Shown piece after piece: positions 4,071-5,446 of a DNA stretch of 5,446 bases. Origin of the DNA: Holtiella sp036655075 (GTDB lineage: Bacteria; Bacillota; Clostridia; Lachnospirales; Cellulosilyticaceae); assembly GCF_036655075.1 (NCBI RefSeq), contig NZ_JAVVQU010000083.1, positions 1 to 5,446 of the forward strand. The letters are read 5' to 3'. Below the pieces are notes generated by a model. The model worked only from the letters and a program-made list of their open reading frames with translations. It had not been told where the DNA came from and ran no database searches. The translations under genes were made by a program, and so were the position numbers. Each line of letters begins with the position of its first letter. Position 1 is the first letter of the stretch.

Positions 4071-5446
4071 TTAATCAAGCTTGCGTGCCATAAGCACACC
4101 CATTACGGATGCCATCATAAGACCGCGGGTCCAACCGCTTGAGTCACCTAGGCAGAAGAGGCCTGGAATATTTGTGTTAAGGCTCTCATCCATAGCAACT
4201 TTATTGCTATAGAATTTGATTTCTGGCCCATAGAGAAGGGTTTCTTTACTTGCAAAGCCTGGTACAACTTTATCCATGGCTTGAATAAAGTTAATAATAT
4301 TTAAGACTGTGCGATAAGACATAGCAGAAGTTAAGTCACCGGCTATGGCATCTTTAAGGGTTGGGCGGACATTGGTACGGTCTAGTTCTTCTTGCCAAGT
4401 ACGTTTGCCTTCTAGGATATCCCCATAGCGTTGGACAAGAATGTGACCATCTCCAAGCATATTCACAAGTTCAGCTACTTTTTGTCCATAAGCAATAGGC
4501 TCATTAAATGGTGTACTAAAGTTATGTGAGCAGAGAATAGCAAGATTTGTATTATCTGATTTTAAATCTTTGTAGGAGTGTCCGTTGACAACGGCAAGGT
4601 CGTTGTCGTAGTTTTCTTGACTTACAAAACCACCTGGGTTTTGGCAGAAAGTACGTACTTTATTTTTAAAAGGTTCTGGATATCCAATAAGTTTAGATTC
4701 GTAGAGCACGTCGTTGACCTTTTCCATGATTTCGTTACGGACTTCAACGCGGACACCAATATCTACTGTTCCGTTACGGTGAGCCACAGTGTGTTTGGTA
4801 CACATTTGTTTGAGCCAGTCAGCACCTTTACGACCTGTAGCAACAACAACAGTATCTGCATACAAGGTGGTTTCTTCGCCTTGCTTACGTGCAGGGGCTA
4901 TGACTAATCCTTTAGCTACGCCTTCTTCAATGATAAAGTCTTTGGCAACTGTATCAAAGAGGATTTCTACACCATTGGCAAGAAGATATTCTTGAATTCT
5001 AAGATAAATTTCTTGAGCCTTTTCTGTACCTAAGTGACGAATTGGGCAGTCTACAAGCTTTAAGTTAGCTTCTATTGCCTTTTTGCGAATTTCTTTAATC
5101 TCTTCTTCGTTGCCTACACCTTCTACGTGTGTATCGGCACCAAATTCTAAGTAGATACTATCCGTATAGTGGATAAGGTCTTCTACTGTTTTATAACCAA
5201 CAAGGTTAGGTAAGTCCCCGCCTACTTCAGGACTTAAAGAAAGTTTTCCATCAGAAAAGGCGCCAGCACCGGAGAAACCAGTTGTAATATTACAATAAGG
5301 TTTACAATTTACACATACTTGAGTCTTGTCTTTTGGGCAACTACGTTGATCAATACGATGTCCCATTTCTACAATCAATACCTTTTGGGTACTTTTTTTC
5401 TTAACAAGTTCTAAAGCTGTGAAAATCCCTGATGGACCAGCGCCCA
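4071..5446 (-). CDS. COG2509-type FAD-dependent dehydrogenase, 5' end beyond the window
   Basis: The visible 457 residues start at the Rossmann motif GAGPSG (codon 5444) and end with TAA at 4071-4073; only about the first 8-10 residues are missing. After the dinucleotide-binding strand (VLIVEMG) come four cysteines spaced C-x7-C-x2-C-x3-C (DNA 5292-5339) and FSGAGAFSDGKL, which is characteristic of COG2509 flavoproteins. A VVVATGRKG strand lies in the middle and the C-terminal FAD motif GLFCLGDSSGWTRG near the end. It should bind FAD in the cytoplasm and act as an oxidoreductase; the natural substrate of this family is not established to my knowledge. The cysteines may bind a metal or cluster, or form a redox site, which is inference. 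The codon usage looks somewhat richer in GC than the small genes to the left, fitting a core gene. It converges on the anti-sigma gene. Confidence 0.92.
   Translation of the reverse strand, partial: GAGPSGIFTALELVKKKSTQKVLIVEMGHRIDQRSCPKDKTQVCVNCKPYCNITTGFSGAGAFSDGKLSLSPEVGGDLPNLVGYKTVEDLIHYTDSIYLEFGADTHVEGVGNEEEIKEIRKKAIEANLKLVDCPIRHLGTEKAQEIYLRIQEYLLANGVEILFDTVAKDFIIEEGVAKGLVIAPARKQGEETTLYADTVVVATGRKGADWLKQMCTKHTVAHRNGTVDIGVRVEVRNEIMEKVNDVLYESKLIGYPEPFKNKVRTFCQNPGGFVSQENYDNDLAVVNGHSYKDLKSDNTNLAILCSHNFSTPFNEPIAYGQKVAELVNMLGDGHILVQRYGDILEGKRTWQEELDRTNVRPTLKDAIAGDLTSAMSYRTVLNIINFIQAMDKVVPGFASKETLLYGPEIKFYSNKVAMDESLNTNIPGLFCLGDSSGWTRGLMMASVMGVLMARKLD

Noticed and set aside
4578..4995. Forward-strand reading frames inside the flavoprotein
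   Set aside because: They lie antisense to a well-supported gene, have no recognisable motifs, and are shadows of its codon pattern.

Overview
The window is AT-rich DNA with strong AAGGAGG-type ribosome binding sites, occasional GTG starts and U-tailed intrinsic terminators. Together with an ECF-like sigma gene next to a DUF4179-type anti-sigma gene, this points to a low-GC Firmicute of class Clostridia, perhaps a Lachnospirales relative. That placement is inference from style and gene families. I see no transposase, integrase or CRISPR array.

Layout. (1) 1-716: a class I SAM-dependent methyltransferase gene broken by an internal deletion that removed the SAM-binding glycine loop; a GC-rich hairpin lies just before its start. 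(2) 717-1201: a 485-base stretch without a normal gene but dense in structure. It holds a small hairpin, an 85-nt imperfect hairpin, a perfect tRNA T-arm-like remnant, an intrinsic terminator, a degenerate direct repeat flanking all of these, palindromes beside a -10 box, and a 16-codon mini-ORF ending in a hairpin. (3) 1202-1915: an intact alpha/beta hydrolase. (4) 1988-3026: four small same-strand genes with the look of a toxin-antitoxin or defence-type accessory island: a minimal nucleotidyltransferase (MNT) without an adjacent HEPN partner, a 55-aa DUF2281-like protein, DUF4160 and DUF2442, closed by an intrinsic terminator. (5) 3122-4027: a decayed sigma/anti-sigma module. An ECF-type promoter precedes a sigma protein that has only region 4, translationally coupled to a DUF4179-type membrane anti-sigma factor frameshifted at a run of six Gs. 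It ends in a strong terminator overlapping the stop codon. (6) 4071-5446, minus strand: the nearly complete 3' part of a COG2509-type FAD-dependent dehydrogenase, converging on the sigma module and running off the window at its 5' end.

How they fit together. The right end is a housekeeping-like flavoprotein. Everything left of it looks accessory: one deleted gene, one truncated gene, one frameshifted gene, a tRNA-like scar and a cluster of small TA-type genes. The best candidate for an undescribed system is the MNT/DUF2281-like/DUF4160/DUF2442 cluster. The most informative non-coding signals are the structured 711-1042 segment and the G6 frameshift site in the anti-sigma gene.
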